Below are positions 45,415 through 53,685 of a stretch of DNA of 64,000 nt, piece by piece. The stretch is from Pseudomonadota bacterium (GTDB taxonomy: Bacteria > Pseudomonadota > Alphaproteobacteria > Sphingomonadales > Sphingomonadaceae), in assembly GCA_039818985.1 (NCBI GenBank), contig JBCBSU010000001.1:2134367-2198366 (forward strand), written 5' to 3'. Under the pieces are notes generated by a model. That model was not told the origin of the DNA. It saw only the letters and a program-made list of their open reading frames with translations, and made no database searches. Within the stretch, counting starts at the first letter, position 1; each line of letters opens with the position of its first letter. Both the position numbers and the translations under genes were made by a program.

Positions 45415-46547
45415 CGGAACACCTCCGATGGTTCAGTGTTCACCACTTCGCGCAACGCCAGAAAACCGGTGAGCATGATCATCACCATGGTGACCACCGC
45501 GGTGAGCAACGGGATCTGCCAGGGTGTGTAGAAGCCCTTGAAGGTGTCGATCGCCTCGGTGGTGTAGATAAACAGCACTGCAAGAAAAATGCCGATACCA
45601 TAACCGATCAACCCGACCAGTCCGGCCTGACAGGCGACCATCAGACGGATCTTGTTGTTGGTCACACCGATCGCCTTCAATGCGCCGAACTGCTTGATAT
45701 TATCACGGATGAAGAGGCTGAAGGTCAGCCCGACAATCGCCACACCGACAATGAAACCGAGCGCCACGGTGATGCCGAAATTGACCGGGATACCTGTATT
45801 CTCGATGATGAAGTTGATCCCGTCATCCGCAAATTCCTCGCGCGTGCGCGCCTTGAGGCCGGTGACCTTTTCGATATAGCGCGCCACCTCGACCGGGCTG
45901 CGGCCATCTTCAGTACGCACCAGAACGAAACTCATGCGGTTGCGTGTACCCGGCACGAAATTGAGCGCATTGGAATAGCGGGTATAGAGCGTGACCTGCG
46001 AGGTGAAGGTCGGAGTGGCATCGACAATACCGCGGATCACCGCACGCTGGTCATTCAGTTCAAGGCGGGTGCCCATGGCCTCTTCGCTGCTGGGGAACAG
46101 GCGGCGCGAACCGACATCGTCGATAAACACCGCATCCGGATCGGCCAGTGCACCGCGTTCTCCCCGGACCATATTGCGCGGCAGGCCGATCAACGTCGCA
46201 TCATCGACACCGATCACGGTAACGCCCTCCAGATCGCCATCGCGGGTACGGACATTGGCTCCGGCACGGATCAGCGGCACTGCCCATTGCACGCCATCGA
46301 CACCGCGTACCCGCTCCAGCGCGGTGGACGGCATCGGAAAGGTAATATCCGCGGTGCGTCCGGAAGGATCCATGACCCAGATTTCCGCAGTTGAAATATC
46401 CTCCACCGCGCTGGCGCCGCGCATCAGCAGATTGACAAAAATGGTCACCTGCTGGCTGATCAACAGGGTCGAAAAGGCCACCCCAAAGAGCAGACCGACA
46501 AATTTGGTACGGTCGCCGGTCAGCATTCGGATAGCAATCCAGTTCAT
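45411..46547 (-). CDS. FtsX/MacB-like permease of ABC exporter (DevC-type)
   Basis: 378 residues from the ATG at 46547 behind AGGGACAGGA; the longer frame upstream is not needed. Topology is that of type VII ABC permeases: one N-terminal helix (FVGLLFGVAFSTLLISQQV), a periplasmic domain of about 200 residues, then three C-terminal helices (GITVALGFIVGVAIVGLTFSLF, AGLVGLIGYGIGIFLAVLFIY, PLLTAVVTMVMIMLTGFLALR). The conserved cytoplasmic loop FGALKAIGVTNNKI couples to the ATPase. The end AXREVVNTEPSEVFR is usual for DevC/MacB proteins. First gene of the operon, divergent from the TetR gene with about 145 bases between. Confidence 0.92.
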   Translation of the reverse strand: MNWIAIRMLTGDRTKFVGLLFGVAFSTLLISQQVTIFVNLLMRGASAVEDISTAEIWVMDPSGRTADITFPMPSTALERVRGVDGVQWAVPLIRAGANVRTRDGDLEGVTVIGVDDATLIGLPRNMVRGERGALADPDAVFIDDVGSRRLFPSSEEAMGTRLELNDQRAVIRGIVDATPTFTSQVTLYTRYSNALNFVPGTRNRMSFVLVRTEDGRSPVEVARYIEKVTGLKARTREEFADDGINFIIENTGIPVNFGITVALGFIVGVAIVGLTFSLFIRDNIKQFGALKAIGVTNNKIRLMVACQAGLVGLIGYGIGIFLAVLFIYTTEAIDTFKGFYTPWQIPLLTAVVTMVMIMLTGFLALREVVNTEPSEVFR

Positions 46548-46653
46548 TCCTGTCCCTCGGTCGAATCCGCTGTGAAACACCATGGCGCAGCGTTTGCATC
46601 GCCGCACGACTCATGATAGTGAACGCTCTCGTTTATTAATTAACCGATAGTTA

Positions 46654-46671
46654 TTGAACGTCAATGTTCAA
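46654..46671. promoter_or_regulatory. inverted repeat in the exporter/TetR intergenic region
   Basis: TTGAAC (46654-46659) and GTTCAA (46666-46671) are perfect complements separated by 6 bases, placed 20 bases before the TetR start and 107 before the exporter start. The symmetry and position fit a TetR-family operator; an AT-rich TTAATTAA palindrome just upstream may belong to a promoter. Confidence 0.5.
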
Positions 46672-46691
46672 TTTCTGAAAAAGGTTCCATT

Positions 46692-47348
46692 TTGTCGAAA
46701 TCCGTTACCAGCAAGGGACTGAAAGCACCGCATCCGGGCGGTCGCCCGCGTGACCCGGAAAAGCATCGCGCGATCATAGAAACCGCACAGCGCATCTTCT
46801 TCACCAAGGGTGTGGCCGCCGCCACAATCGAAGAGATTGCCCAGTCTGCCGGCGTGTCCAAAGTCACCATCTACAACCGCTTTGGTGACAAGCCAACGCT
46901 GTTCGAGGAAGTGGTCAAGGCCCAGGTCGAGACCATGTCCGTGATGCTCAGCGAGGAAAAGGCCGAGAGCACCGACCTTGTCACCCGGCTCAACGGATTT
47001 GGTGAAGCGCTGCTGGCTTTTCTGTTCCACAAAAACCATGTGGCCATGGAGCGGATATTGGCGCAGGACCTGGCCGAGCATCCGGATCTGGCGCATCGTT
47101 TCTTTGCTGCCGGACCCGGCCAGTGCCGCGATCGTTTGACCCGGGTGCTATCGGAAGCGGCATCAAAAGGCGAGCTGATGCTCGACAATCCGCGTGAAGG
47201 TGCCGAGGATCTGCTGAGCCTTTGGAAAGGCTTTGCCGATATGGAATTCCGCCTTTCGGTGCGCCAGCCACTCAGCCGTGACGAGATCGCCCGGCGTGTC
47301 GCGAGCGGCACCGAAAAGTTCTTGCGGCTATGTCGGCATCCGCAATGA
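46692..47348 (+). CDS. TetR-family repressor of the adjacent exporter (likely)
   Basis: 218 residues starting at a TTG at 46692; no in-frame ATG exists before residue 80, and AAAAAGG lies at suitable distance. The N-terminal basic segment (PHPGGRPRDPEKHRAIIETAQRIFF) and helix-turn-helix (TIEEIAQSAGVSKVTIYNRFGDKPTLF) are standard TetR. The C-terminal ligand domain resembles the AefR-like type (FGEALLAFLFHKNHVAMERILAQD). It most likely represses the divergent efflux operon, and is relieved by an exported compound. It is convergent with motB (23 bases apart). Confidence 0.92.
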   Translation: MSKSVTSKGLKAPHPGGRPRDPEKHRAIIETAQRIFFTKGVAAATIEEIAQSAGVSKVTIYNRFGDKPTLFEEVVKAQVETMSVMLSEEKAESTDLVTRLNGFGEALLAFLFHKNHVAMERILAQDLAEHPDLAHRFFAAGPGQCRDRLTRVLSEAASKGELMLDNPREGAEDLLSLWKGFADMEFRLSVRQPLSRDEIARRVASGTEKFLRLCRHPQ

Positions 47349-47370
47349 TTGCGCGGGTGCCGTTACCGGC

Positions 47371-48288
47371 TCAGCTTTCTGACTCGTCTGCTGATTCTTG
47401 TACCGCAGCGACGGCACCCGCACTGCCGTCCATATAGGCAAGGGTGATCGACATACGGCGATTGCGCGGATCGGCGGGATCTGCCGGGTTGAACGGCTCG
47501 CGCGCGGCTACACCTTCGATACGGAGCATACGTTTCGGCTCTACCCCACCCTCTACCAGTGTCTTGCGCGTCGCCTCGGCGCGCGCCGTTGAAAGCATCC
47601 AGTTGTTCATCACCTTGCCCGATGCATAGGGCAGGCTGTCGGTATGCCCCCGGACAATCACCGGATTGGGCAGACTGGTAATGACATCGGCAACTTCCGC
47701 CAACAGCACCCGCGCACGTGGGGCAAGATCGTCGGTGGCCAGGCTGAACATCGCAAAATCGGCTTCATCGACCAGATCGATGCGCAGCCCTTCCTGGGTA
47801 TGGGTAAAGCGCACATTGCGCGACATCTGCACCAGATCAGGGCGCGAATTGAGCCGCTGTTCCAGCTCCTCGCGCAACGCCTCGAACGCCACTTTCTGCA
47901 ACGAACGGTTTGACTTGCCACCCCTGTCCTCGACACCGGTCGCATCTTTCGGGATGGTCAGTGAGCGGTCGCCGGTCTGCCCCATGGCATGCGGATATTC
48001 ATCGCGCGAAACCACCGAATCGCCGCCGAAAAGGCCGTTCGAACCAGCGCTGCCCTGTTTCAGCTCCACCAGTGTCGGGGTGAAATAGTCGGCCAGCGCC
48101 TTGCGCTGTTTCTCATCAGTCGCCCCGAGCAGCCACATCAGCAGGAAGAACGCCATCATCGCGGTCACGAAATCGGCATAGGCCACCTTCCAAGCACCGC
48201 CATGATGGCCGCCATGGTCATCAGCGATGATCTTCTTGACGATGATCGGCCGCTGATTGTCTTTGTTGGCAGATTTTGCCGCAGCCAT
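47371..48288 (-). CDS. motB: flagellar motor stator protein MotB
   Basis: 305 residues. One transmembrane helix near the N-terminus contains the proton-binding aspartate in AYADFVTAMMAFFLLMW (Asp39), preceded by a His/Gly patch (DDHGGHHGG). The peptidoglycan-binding OmpA-like domain occupies residues 170-285 (VIVRGHTDSLPYASG, NNWMLSTARAEATRKTLVEGGV, NRRMSITL). It anchors the stator to the cell wall. It follows motA by 3 bases. A standard, apparently intact H+-type stator subunit. Confidence 0.96.
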   Translation of the reverse strand: MAAAKSANKDNQRPIIVKKIIADDHGGHHGGAWKVAYADFVTAMMAFFLLMWLLGATDEKQRKALADYFTPTLVELKQGSAGSNGLFGGDSVVSRDEYPHAMGQTGDRSLTIPKDATGVEDRGGKSNRSLQKVAFEALREELEQRLNSRPDLVQMSRNVRFTHTQEGLRIDLVDEADFAMFSLATDDLAPRARVLLAEVADVITSLPNPVIVRGHTDSLPYASGKVMNNWMLSTARAEATRKTLVEGGVEPKRMLRIEGVAAREPFNPADPADPRNRRMSITLAYMDGSAGAVAAVQESADESES

Positions 48289-48291
48289 GAC

Positions 48292-49155
48292 TTAGCGCGC
48301 CCTCAAACCGTCAAACACCTCGGCAAAGCTCGGCTGGTTGCCATGTTCAAGGCCCGACCGCGCGGCCTCGATCACCAGCGGCTGCGGGTGGCCGTGCAGG
48401 CTGGCGATGATGATCTGCTTGACGATATCGTACATCGCCAGATCGCTTTCTATGCTGTGCTTGCAGCGATTGGCCATCGGGCCGACAATGCCGTAAGCCA
48501 GCAAAACGCCGAGAAAGGTGCCGACCAGCGCAGAGCCGATCATCCCGCCCAATACGGCCGGTGGCTTGTCGATCGAACCCATGGTTTTCACAACACCGAG
48601 AACGGCGGCGACAATACCCAGCGCCGGCAGCGCATCGGCCAGCCATTGCAGATTCTCTGCCGGCCCCATGGCCTCTTTGTGATGGGTCTTGAGATGCTGG
48701 TCGATCACTTCCTCGACCGAATGCGGGTCGAGATCGCCCGAGGATACCACCACCAGCCGCAGTGAATCGCAGATCAGCGCGACCAGCACTGAATCGGCCA
48801 GCAATCGGGGATACTCGGCAAAAATCGCGGAATTTTGCGGCTCTTCGACATGCGGTTCAAGCGCCACAGGGCCCTCGGTCCGCAACAGCTTCATCAGCTT
48901 GGAGGTCAGGAAGATACAGTTGAGGAAATCGTCGCGCTTATATTTCGGACCGGAAAAAACGCGGACAAAGCCGCCCCCCAACGCCTTGACCTGGTGTATG
49001 GAGTTGCCGGTTATGATGGCAGCAACACCGGCACCGCCGATGATCATCATTTCCAGCGGCAGTGCCGCCAGAACCGGGCCGATATCGCCGCCTGAAATGA
49101 TGAAACCGCCAAATACCATGACGATCAGAACCACTAAACCGACAGCTACCAGCAT
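48292..49155 (-). CDS. motA: flagellar motor stator protein MotA
   Basis: 287 residues with four transmembrane helices: two at the N-terminus (VAVGLVVLIVMVFGGFIISGG, LEMMIIGGAGVAAIITGN) and two in ALPALGIVAAVLGVVKTMGSID plus GGMIGSALVGTFLGVLLAYGIVGPMA. A cytoplasmic domain of about 120 residues between the pairs interacts with FliG. Length and motifs match the E. coli type MotA. It is preceded by a FliA-type promoter pattern and an unusual palindrome in its leader. Confidence 0.96.
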   Translation of the reverse strand: MLVAVGLVVLIVMVFGGFIISGGDIGPVLAALPLEMMIIGGAGVAAIITGNSIHQVKALGGGFVRVFSGPKYKRDDFLNCIFLTSKLMKLLRTEGPVALEPHVEEPQNSAIFAEYPRLLADSVLVALICDSLRLVVVSSGDLDPHSVEEVIDQHLKTHHKEAMGPAENLQWLADALPALGIVAAVLGVVKTMGSIDKPPAVLGGMIGSALVGTFLGVLLAYGIVGPMANRCKHSIESDLAMYDIVKQIIIASLHGHPQPLVIEAARSGLEHGNQPSFAEVFDGLRAR

Positions 49156-49194
49156 TATACCGCCTCACCCTTTGCGTTTATCTCACCCGTCTGA

Positions 49195-49208
49195 CCTGAC
49201 ATGTCAGG
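49195..49208. repeat. perfect 14-bp palindrome in the motA leader
   Basis: CCTGACATGTCAGG lies between the presumed motA transcription start (about 49221) and the motA start codon. It could be an operator or an RNA hairpin; no known factor can be assigned from sequence. Confidence 0.55.
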
Positions 49209-49227
49209 ATACAGTCTCACCAAAGGT

Positions 49228-49254
49228 GTAACGGTGAAAAGTGTTGCGGCTTAA
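49228..49254 (-). promoter_or_regulatory. FliA (sigma-28)-type promoter of motAB
   Basis: On the minus strand TTAAGCCG (49254-49247), 11 bases, then ACCGTTAC (49235-49228). The same TTAA-N15-(G/A)CCGTTAC layout recurs upstream of the second stator and flgM. It resembles the TAAA-N15-GCCGATAA consensus of sigma-28 with a lineage-specific -10. About 73 bases before the motA ATG. Confidence 0.55.
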
Positions 49255-49266
49255 GCGAAAAGCCGC
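49246..49266 (-). terminator. hairpin after flgL
   Basis: GCGGCTT (49246-49252) and AAGCCGC (49260-49266) form a 7-bp stem just beyond the flgL stop, followed on the minus strand by AACACTTTTC. It could end the flg operon, though it overlaps the -35 of the motA promoter. Confidence 0.4.
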
Positions 49267-49280
49267 GCCAATTGGCGGTA

Positions 49281-50120
49281 TCAGCGCAGCAGGTCGAGCA
49301 GGCTGCGCTGTTCGATCCGGGCATAGATTGCCTGTGCCGCTTCGAGGCTGGTGCTCAGCGATTGCAGTCGGGTAATCGCTTCGGCAACATCGGTATCCTC
49401 AATCGCCGAACGCCGCTCGGCAAGCGCCAGCTGGTTATCCTCATATCGCACGCGTGCGCTCTCCAGCTCATTGCCGGTAACGCCCTGGCGCGCGATCAGC
49501 GTGGTGACACGCTCCAGAGCGGCTTCGACCGGAGCAAAGCGCGCCTCTCTATCCACGGTATCGCCATTGCGCACCGCATCAATTGTCAGCGTCATCACCT
49601 GTTGCAGCGTTTCACCGCCAGGGCCGATATTCTCGAGCAATTCCGCGCTCGACGGGGCCGCGACAATATCGCGATTTTCACCGATCGGAATCGCCAGCGG
49701 CGCTTGCGGAAAAAGCGCTCCGCCATGGCCGTCACCCAGCGCAACCAGATCATTCAGGGTGGCCAATATTCCTTCCAGCTCGAGTGCAATGCCCTCACGG
49801 TCATTGGCGTTCAGCGTCCCGCTATTCGCCTGAATCAACAGCTCATTGGCCCTGATCAGGGTCGACGACATGGTGTCGAGCGCGGACTCGGCCAGACTCG
49901 CCCGGGTCTGTGCCCGGCCGATATTGTTGGTCCAGGCCTGCTCATTGCTCTGCTGGCGCGACAGGCTGGAAATCTCGATCCAGCCCTGCGGGTCATCCGA
50001 GGCCTGGTCGATCCGCCGTCCGGTCGCAATCGCCTGTTGCTGCTCGGCAATCGCTTCGGCCAGTTCGATCTGGGTCTGGACCGCCACGGGCGGACGGTTA
50101 CGGTTTATCGATTCTACCAT
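49281..50120 (-). CDS. flgL: flagellar hook-filament junction protein FlgL (HAP3)
   Basis: 279 residues. The N-terminal flagellin-like helix pair (VAVQTQIELAEAIAEQQQAIATGRRIDQASDDPQGW) and C-terminal helix (LAERRSAIEDTDVAEAITRLQSLSTSLEAAQAIYARIEQRSLLDLL) are typical of the flagellin/FlgL family; the SDDP motif is shared with flagellin. Position directly after flgK identifies it as FlgL rather than a flagellin. It caps the hook-filament junction. Last gene of the operon. Confidence 0.92.
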   Translation of the reverse strand: MVESINRNRPPVAVQTQIELAEAIAEQQQAIATGRRIDQASDDPQGWIEISSLSRQQSNEQAWTNNIGRAQTRASLAESALDTMSSTLIRANELLIQANSGTLNANDREGIALELEGILATLNDLVALGDGHGGALFPQAPLAIPIGENRDIVAAPSSAELLENIGPGGETLQQVMTLTIDAVRNGDTVDREARFAPVEAALERVTTLIARQGVTGNELESARVRYEDNQLALAERRSAIEDTDVAEAITRLQSLSTSLEAAQAIYARIEQRSLLDLLR

Positions 50121-50135
50121 CGCTTGGCCTTTTCG

Positions 50136-51467
50136 TTAGAATATCGCGAGTATCGACTGCATCGTCTCGCGCGCCACCTGGATGATCCGCGCCGAGGCTT
50201 CATAGGCCTGTTGCAGGCGGATCAGGTCGGCGGTCTCACGATCGATATCGACAGCCGCGCTTTCATCGCGTGCCGAACGGGCATTGCGGTCAAGCGCGGC
50301 GGCGGTGCTCTCCTCGCTGCGCGCGGTGGCGAGCAGATTGGCATGGGTCGCCATGATGGTGGTCCAGCCCTGTTCGGTGCCGCCAGCGCCGCGTTGCGCC
50401 GAAAGCCCGAGAATATTGCCATTGGCGGTGCCATCGGTCGAGGCCAGCGCCAGCGCCGCCGGATCAGCAGACAGCAGGGTCAGGCTGGCGGCACCAGCGG
50501 TGATCGCGACCAGGGGAGCACCAGCAGCACCGGCATCCGTGCGGCCCGCAGCCTGCCAGCCATTGATATCATTGGAGAATTGCTGTGCCAGTGCATCAAG
50601 ACTGTCGAGCCTTGCCCCGGCCTGCACCATCGCATCGCTGAGGCCGGCGAGCAGGCCATTGCCCGGTGTACGGGTGGCTGTGCCATTGATCAGCACCTGG
50701 AGGCTGCGATCTGCATTTTCGTTGAGTGACAGCGTCGCGGCATCACCGCGCACAACGACATCCTCGCCGCCATAGCGGAGCGTAGCGATGCCCTTGTCGC
50801 CAAAGCTGATATCGACGTCGAGGCGTTCGGTAATCGCCGCCAGCGAAGCATCGCGCTGGTCGAGCAGAGCAGCTTCGCCATCGCTGCCGGGCCGGCTGCG
50901 CAGCAGGTCGACATTGATCCGCGCCAGTTCGTTCAGGCCCTGATTCAGCGCCGCAGTCTGCGACATGGCGGACTCACGCATCTGGTCGAGGGAAAAGCCG
51001 ATATTGCCTGCAGTGCTGCGAAAGGCACCAATGGTGTTCCCGATATCGCTGAGGAACGTTGCACGCAGCGCTTCGTCGAACGGCGCAGCGGCCAGCTCCT
51101 CGCCACGAGCATAAACCTGAGTCAGCCGCGCACCGATATCGCGACCGCCATTGTCGAGACCCGTTTCCACCGAAGTCAGCCAGCTGGCAGCCGTTTCCGC
51201 ACGTACCAGTGTCGCGCCGCTGAGGCGCGCCGAGGCTTCGAGAAACTCGTCACCGGCGCGGGCAATACCAACCACCGCCGCACCAGCAAGACCGGTCTGC
51301 GACACATAAAGCGGGTTCAGCGCTCCGGTTACCGTCTGATCGGCAATCCGGGTGGTGCGCCGGACATAATCCGGATTCTCCGCATTGGCGATGTTGTTGG
51401 ACACGGTCTCCATGGCGCGGCTGTTAACCGCAAGACCGGATCTGCCAATGGTGAGGAGCGAGCTCAT
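50136..51467 (-). CDS. flgK: flagellar hook-associated protein FlgK (HAP1)
   Basis: 443 residues. The rod/hook N-terminal motif (LLTIGRSGLAVNSRAMETVSNNIANAENPDYVRRTTRI) and the C-terminal helix (DESAAVDIDRETADLIRLQQAYEASARIIQVARETMQSILAIF) are both intact. The central part (residues 100-380) is variable as in other FlgKs. The ATG overlaps the flgJ stop in an ATGA. It forms the first junction ring on the hook. Somewhat shorter than enteric FlgK, with a smaller surface domain. Confidence 0.95.
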   Translation of the reverse strand: MSSLLTIGRSGLAVNSRAMETVSNNIANAENPDYVRRTTRIADQTVTGALNPLYVSQTGLAGAAVVGIARAGDEFLEASARLSGATLVRAETAASWLTSVETGLDNGGRDIGARLTQVYARGEELAAAPFDEALRATFLSDIGNTIGAFRSTAGNIGFSLDQMRESAMSQTAALNQGLNELARINVDLLRSRPGSDGEAALLDQRDASLAAITERLDVDISFGDKGIATLRYGGEDVVVRGDAATLSLNENADRSLQVLINGTATRTPGNGLLAGLSDAMVQAGARLDSLDALAQQFSNDINGWQAAGRTDAGAAGAPLVAITAGAASLTLLSADPAALALASTDGTANGNILGLSAQRGAGGTEQGWTTIMATHANLLATARSEESTAAALDRNARSARDESAAVDIDRETADLIRLQQAYEASARIIQVARETMQSILAIF

Positions 51468-51844
51468 TTCTGTTCTCCGAAGGGCGTATCACGTGTGTCA
51501 TCGACCCCGAATTGCTGCAACAGCAGTTCCGCAATGCCGAAGCTTTGCTGTTCGGCCATGCTCTCGGCAATCCGGTCATCGGCAAGATCACGAAACTGGT
51601 CACCGGCATTGCTGCCGAGCAGATCTTCGCCGAGCGATGCGGAACGCATCGAACCGATCATCTGGCGCAGGAAATGCGCCTCAAATGCCTCTGCCGCATC
51701 GCGCAGCGCGGCCTTGTCGATACCCTGGCTCTGCACCGGCAGCGATTGCGAAAGCGGCATGCCCCCGGCGACGGGCGCAGAGGCCCGGGCCGGGGGTGTG
51801 ACGGTCTTGCCGGCAGCGGCAATGCGGGAGGGCATATCGGTCAT
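51464..51844 (-). CDS. flgJ: FlgJ-like rod-binding protein without muramidase domain
   Basis: 126 residues consisting of the rod-binding domain only (ALRDAAEAFEAHFLRQMIGSMRSASLGEDLLGSNAGDQFRDLADDRIAESMAEQQSFGIAELLLQQF). The glucosaminidase domain found at the C-terminus of enteric FlgJ is absent. A separate lytic transglycosylase is encoded at 60563, which probably supplies that activity. Starts and ends with ATGA overlaps with flgI and flgK. A rod-assembly scaffold in the periplasm. Confidence 0.9.
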   Translation of the reverse strand: MTDMPSRIAAAGKTVTPPARASAPVAGGMPLSQSLPVQSQGIDKAALRDAAEAFEAHFLRQMIGSMRSASLGEDLLGSNAGDQFRDLADDRIAESMAEQQSFGIAELLLQQFGVDDTRDTPFGEQK

Positions 51845-52965
51845 ATGATCACCAGTTCGGCTGTCAGTGCGCCCGCCTGTTTCAGCGCTTCGAGTATCGC
51901 CACAATGTCGCTGGGTGCGGCACCGAGCGCGTTGATCGATTCGACAATCTCCGCCAGCGATGCGCCGCGCGCAATGGAGGTGCTGGCCAGTGGCTCGTCA
52001 ATAGCGATCTGGCTGTTCTCCTCAACCGCGGTACGACCGCGGCTGAACGGTTCGGGCTGGACCACAGTCGGTGCCTCATCGACCCGTACGGTGAGCGTGC
52101 CATGGCTGACGGCGGCCGGGCTGATCCGAACCGCACCGTTAATCACGACAGTGCCGGTGCGGGCATTGACGATCACCCGTGCCGCCGCTTCAGCCGGGGT
52201 CACAGGAATATTTTCGATGGTGCTCATCATCATTACCCGCTGCGGCTGGCTCTGCGGCGCCGCAATGCGGATCGACACCGCATCTTCGGCGCGCGCCATG
52301 CCATCACCGAATTCAGCATTGATGGCATCGGCAACGCGCATCGCGGTGGTCAGGTCGGCACTGTCGAGATTGAACGACAGAAAGGGGGAGTTTTCAAATC
52401 CGGTCGCGACGGAACGCTCGACAGTGGCACCGCTGGCAATGCGACCAACCGAAGGGATATTGACCGTGGTGGTGGAGCCGTCACGGCCCTGAACGCCCAG
52501 ACCGCCAACGGCAAGGTTGCCCTGGGCCATGGCGTAGATCTGGCCATCGGCACCGATCAGCGGTGCCAGCACCAAAGTGCCGCCGCGCAGCGAACGCGCC
52601 TGGCCAAGTGCGGAGACGGTAACATCGATGCGTTGCCCGGGCTTTGCAAAAGCCGGGAGTTCTGCGGTGATCATCACCGCTGCAGCGTTGCGCGTCGCCG
52701 GGTTCAGGCCGGGCGGCAGCGCCAGTCCAAAGCGATTGGCCACGCCGCGCACGCCGAGCGTGGCATATTCCAGATTGTCATCACCGGTGCCGGCAAGGCC
52801 GACAACAATGCCGTAGCCGGTGAGCTGGTTGACACGCAGTCCCTGAAAACTGCCGAGATCCTTGATCCGCTCAGCCTGTGCCGGGCTGGAGGTAAAGCTG
52901 AAAACCACAGCCAGGACCAGCCATAGCGAACGGATGATCGGCCGGGAATAACGGGAAAAGTACAT
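51841..52965 (-). CDS. flgI: flagellar P-ring protein FlgI
   Basis: 374 residues from the ATG at 52965; the longer frame upstream is an artefact inside flgH. A signal peptide (LWLVLAVVFSFTSSPAQA) precedes ERIKDLGSFQGLRVNQLTGYGIVVGLAGTGD, a near-invariant FlgI start. Also visible are KPGQRIDVTVSALGQARSLRGGTLVLAPLIGADGQIYAMAQGNL and the C-terminal LAEIVESINALGAAPSDIVAILEALKQAGALTAELVII. It assembles the periplasmic ring around the rod, with FlgA as chaperone. Confidence 0.97.
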   Translation of the reverse strand: MYFSRYSRPIIRSLWLVLAVVFSFTSSPAQAERIKDLGSFQGLRVNQLTGYGIVVGLAGTGDDNLEYATLGVRGVANRFGLALPPGLNPATRNAAAVMITAELPAFAKPGQRIDVTVSALGQARSLRGGTLVLAPLIGADGQIYAMAQGNLAVGGLGVQGRDGSTTTVNIPSVGRIASGATVERSVATGFENSPFLSFNLDSADLTTAMRVADAINAEFGDGMARAEDAVSIRIAAPQSQPQRVMMMSTIENIPVTPAEAAARVIVNARTGTVVINGAVRISPAAVSHGTLTVRVDEAPTVVQPEPFSRGRTAVEENSQIAIDEPLASTSIARGASLAEIVESINALGAAPSDIVAILEALKQAGALTAELVII

Positions 52966-52981
52966 GATATTCTCACCCTGC

Positions 52982-53659
52982 TCAGAACGGGCTGATCGCC
53001 GAGAAGAAGCGCTGCAGCCAGCCCTGACGGCTCGCCTGTGCGATCTCTCCGGCGCCGCTATAGTTGATGCGGGCATTGGCAACCCGGGTCGACGGCACGA
53101 TATTTTCCGGACCGATATCCACCGAACGGACAATGCCGCTGAACTGGACGAACTCGTCACCACGATTCAGCCGCATCAGCTTCTCGCCCTGCACCAGCAT
53201 GGTGCCATTGGGATATACGGCGGCTATGGTCACGCTTATCTGTCCCTGTAACGAGTTGGATTGCGCCGCGCTGCCCGCGCCATTGAACGTCAGATTGCCA
53301 CTGGCGCTGGCATCACTCGGATCAAAAAGGCTTAACGGACCGGTCGTCGGCGGATTAAGGCCAAAACCACCGCTGCGATCAGTGGTAGCACTGTTCGACT
53401 TGGCAGCCTGGGTGCGCTCGACCAGGGCGATGGTCAGCACATCGCCGACCTGTGCCGCCCTGGCCCCGCTGGTCAGCGCGGCATAACCGTTACTGGCCTG
53501 GAAGATTGCACCATTGTTCGTGGCGACCGCTACAGGAGGCGGCAAAGTCGGGGCAAAGGCCGGGCTGGGCCTGACTTCACCGCCTCCCATACAGGCACTC
53601 AAAAATGCCAGCGGTGCGAGCAGGGCTGCTCTGGGGAAAAGGCGTGTCTTAACGGGCAT
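52982..53659 (-). CDS. flgH: flagellar L-ring lipoprotein FlgH
   Basis: 225 residues from the ATG at 53659; a TTG at 53680 is an alternative. A lipobox (LAFLSACMGG) directs it to the outer membrane. The family core is clear: ARAAQVGDVLTIALVERTQAAKSNSATTDRSG, GSAAQSNSLQGQISVTIAAVYPNGTMLVQGEKLMRLNRGDEFVQFSGIVRSVDIGPENIVPSTRVANARINYSGAGEIA, ending GWLQRFFSAISPF. It forms the outer-membrane bushing of the rod. Confidence 0.97.
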   Translation of the reverse strand: MPVKTRLFPRAALLAPLAFLSACMGGGEVRPSPAFAPTLPPPVAVATNNGAIFQASNGYAALTSGARAAQVGDVLTIALVERTQAAKSNSATTDRSGGFGLNPPTTGPLSLFDPSDASASGNLTFNGAGSAAQSNSLQGQISVTIAAVYPNGTMLVQGEKLMRLNRGDEFVQFSGIVRSVDIGPENIVPSTRVANARINYSGAGEIAQASRQGWLQRFFSAISPF

Positions 53660-53685
53660 GGCTTCTGGTTCCTGTTTCAAGCGGA

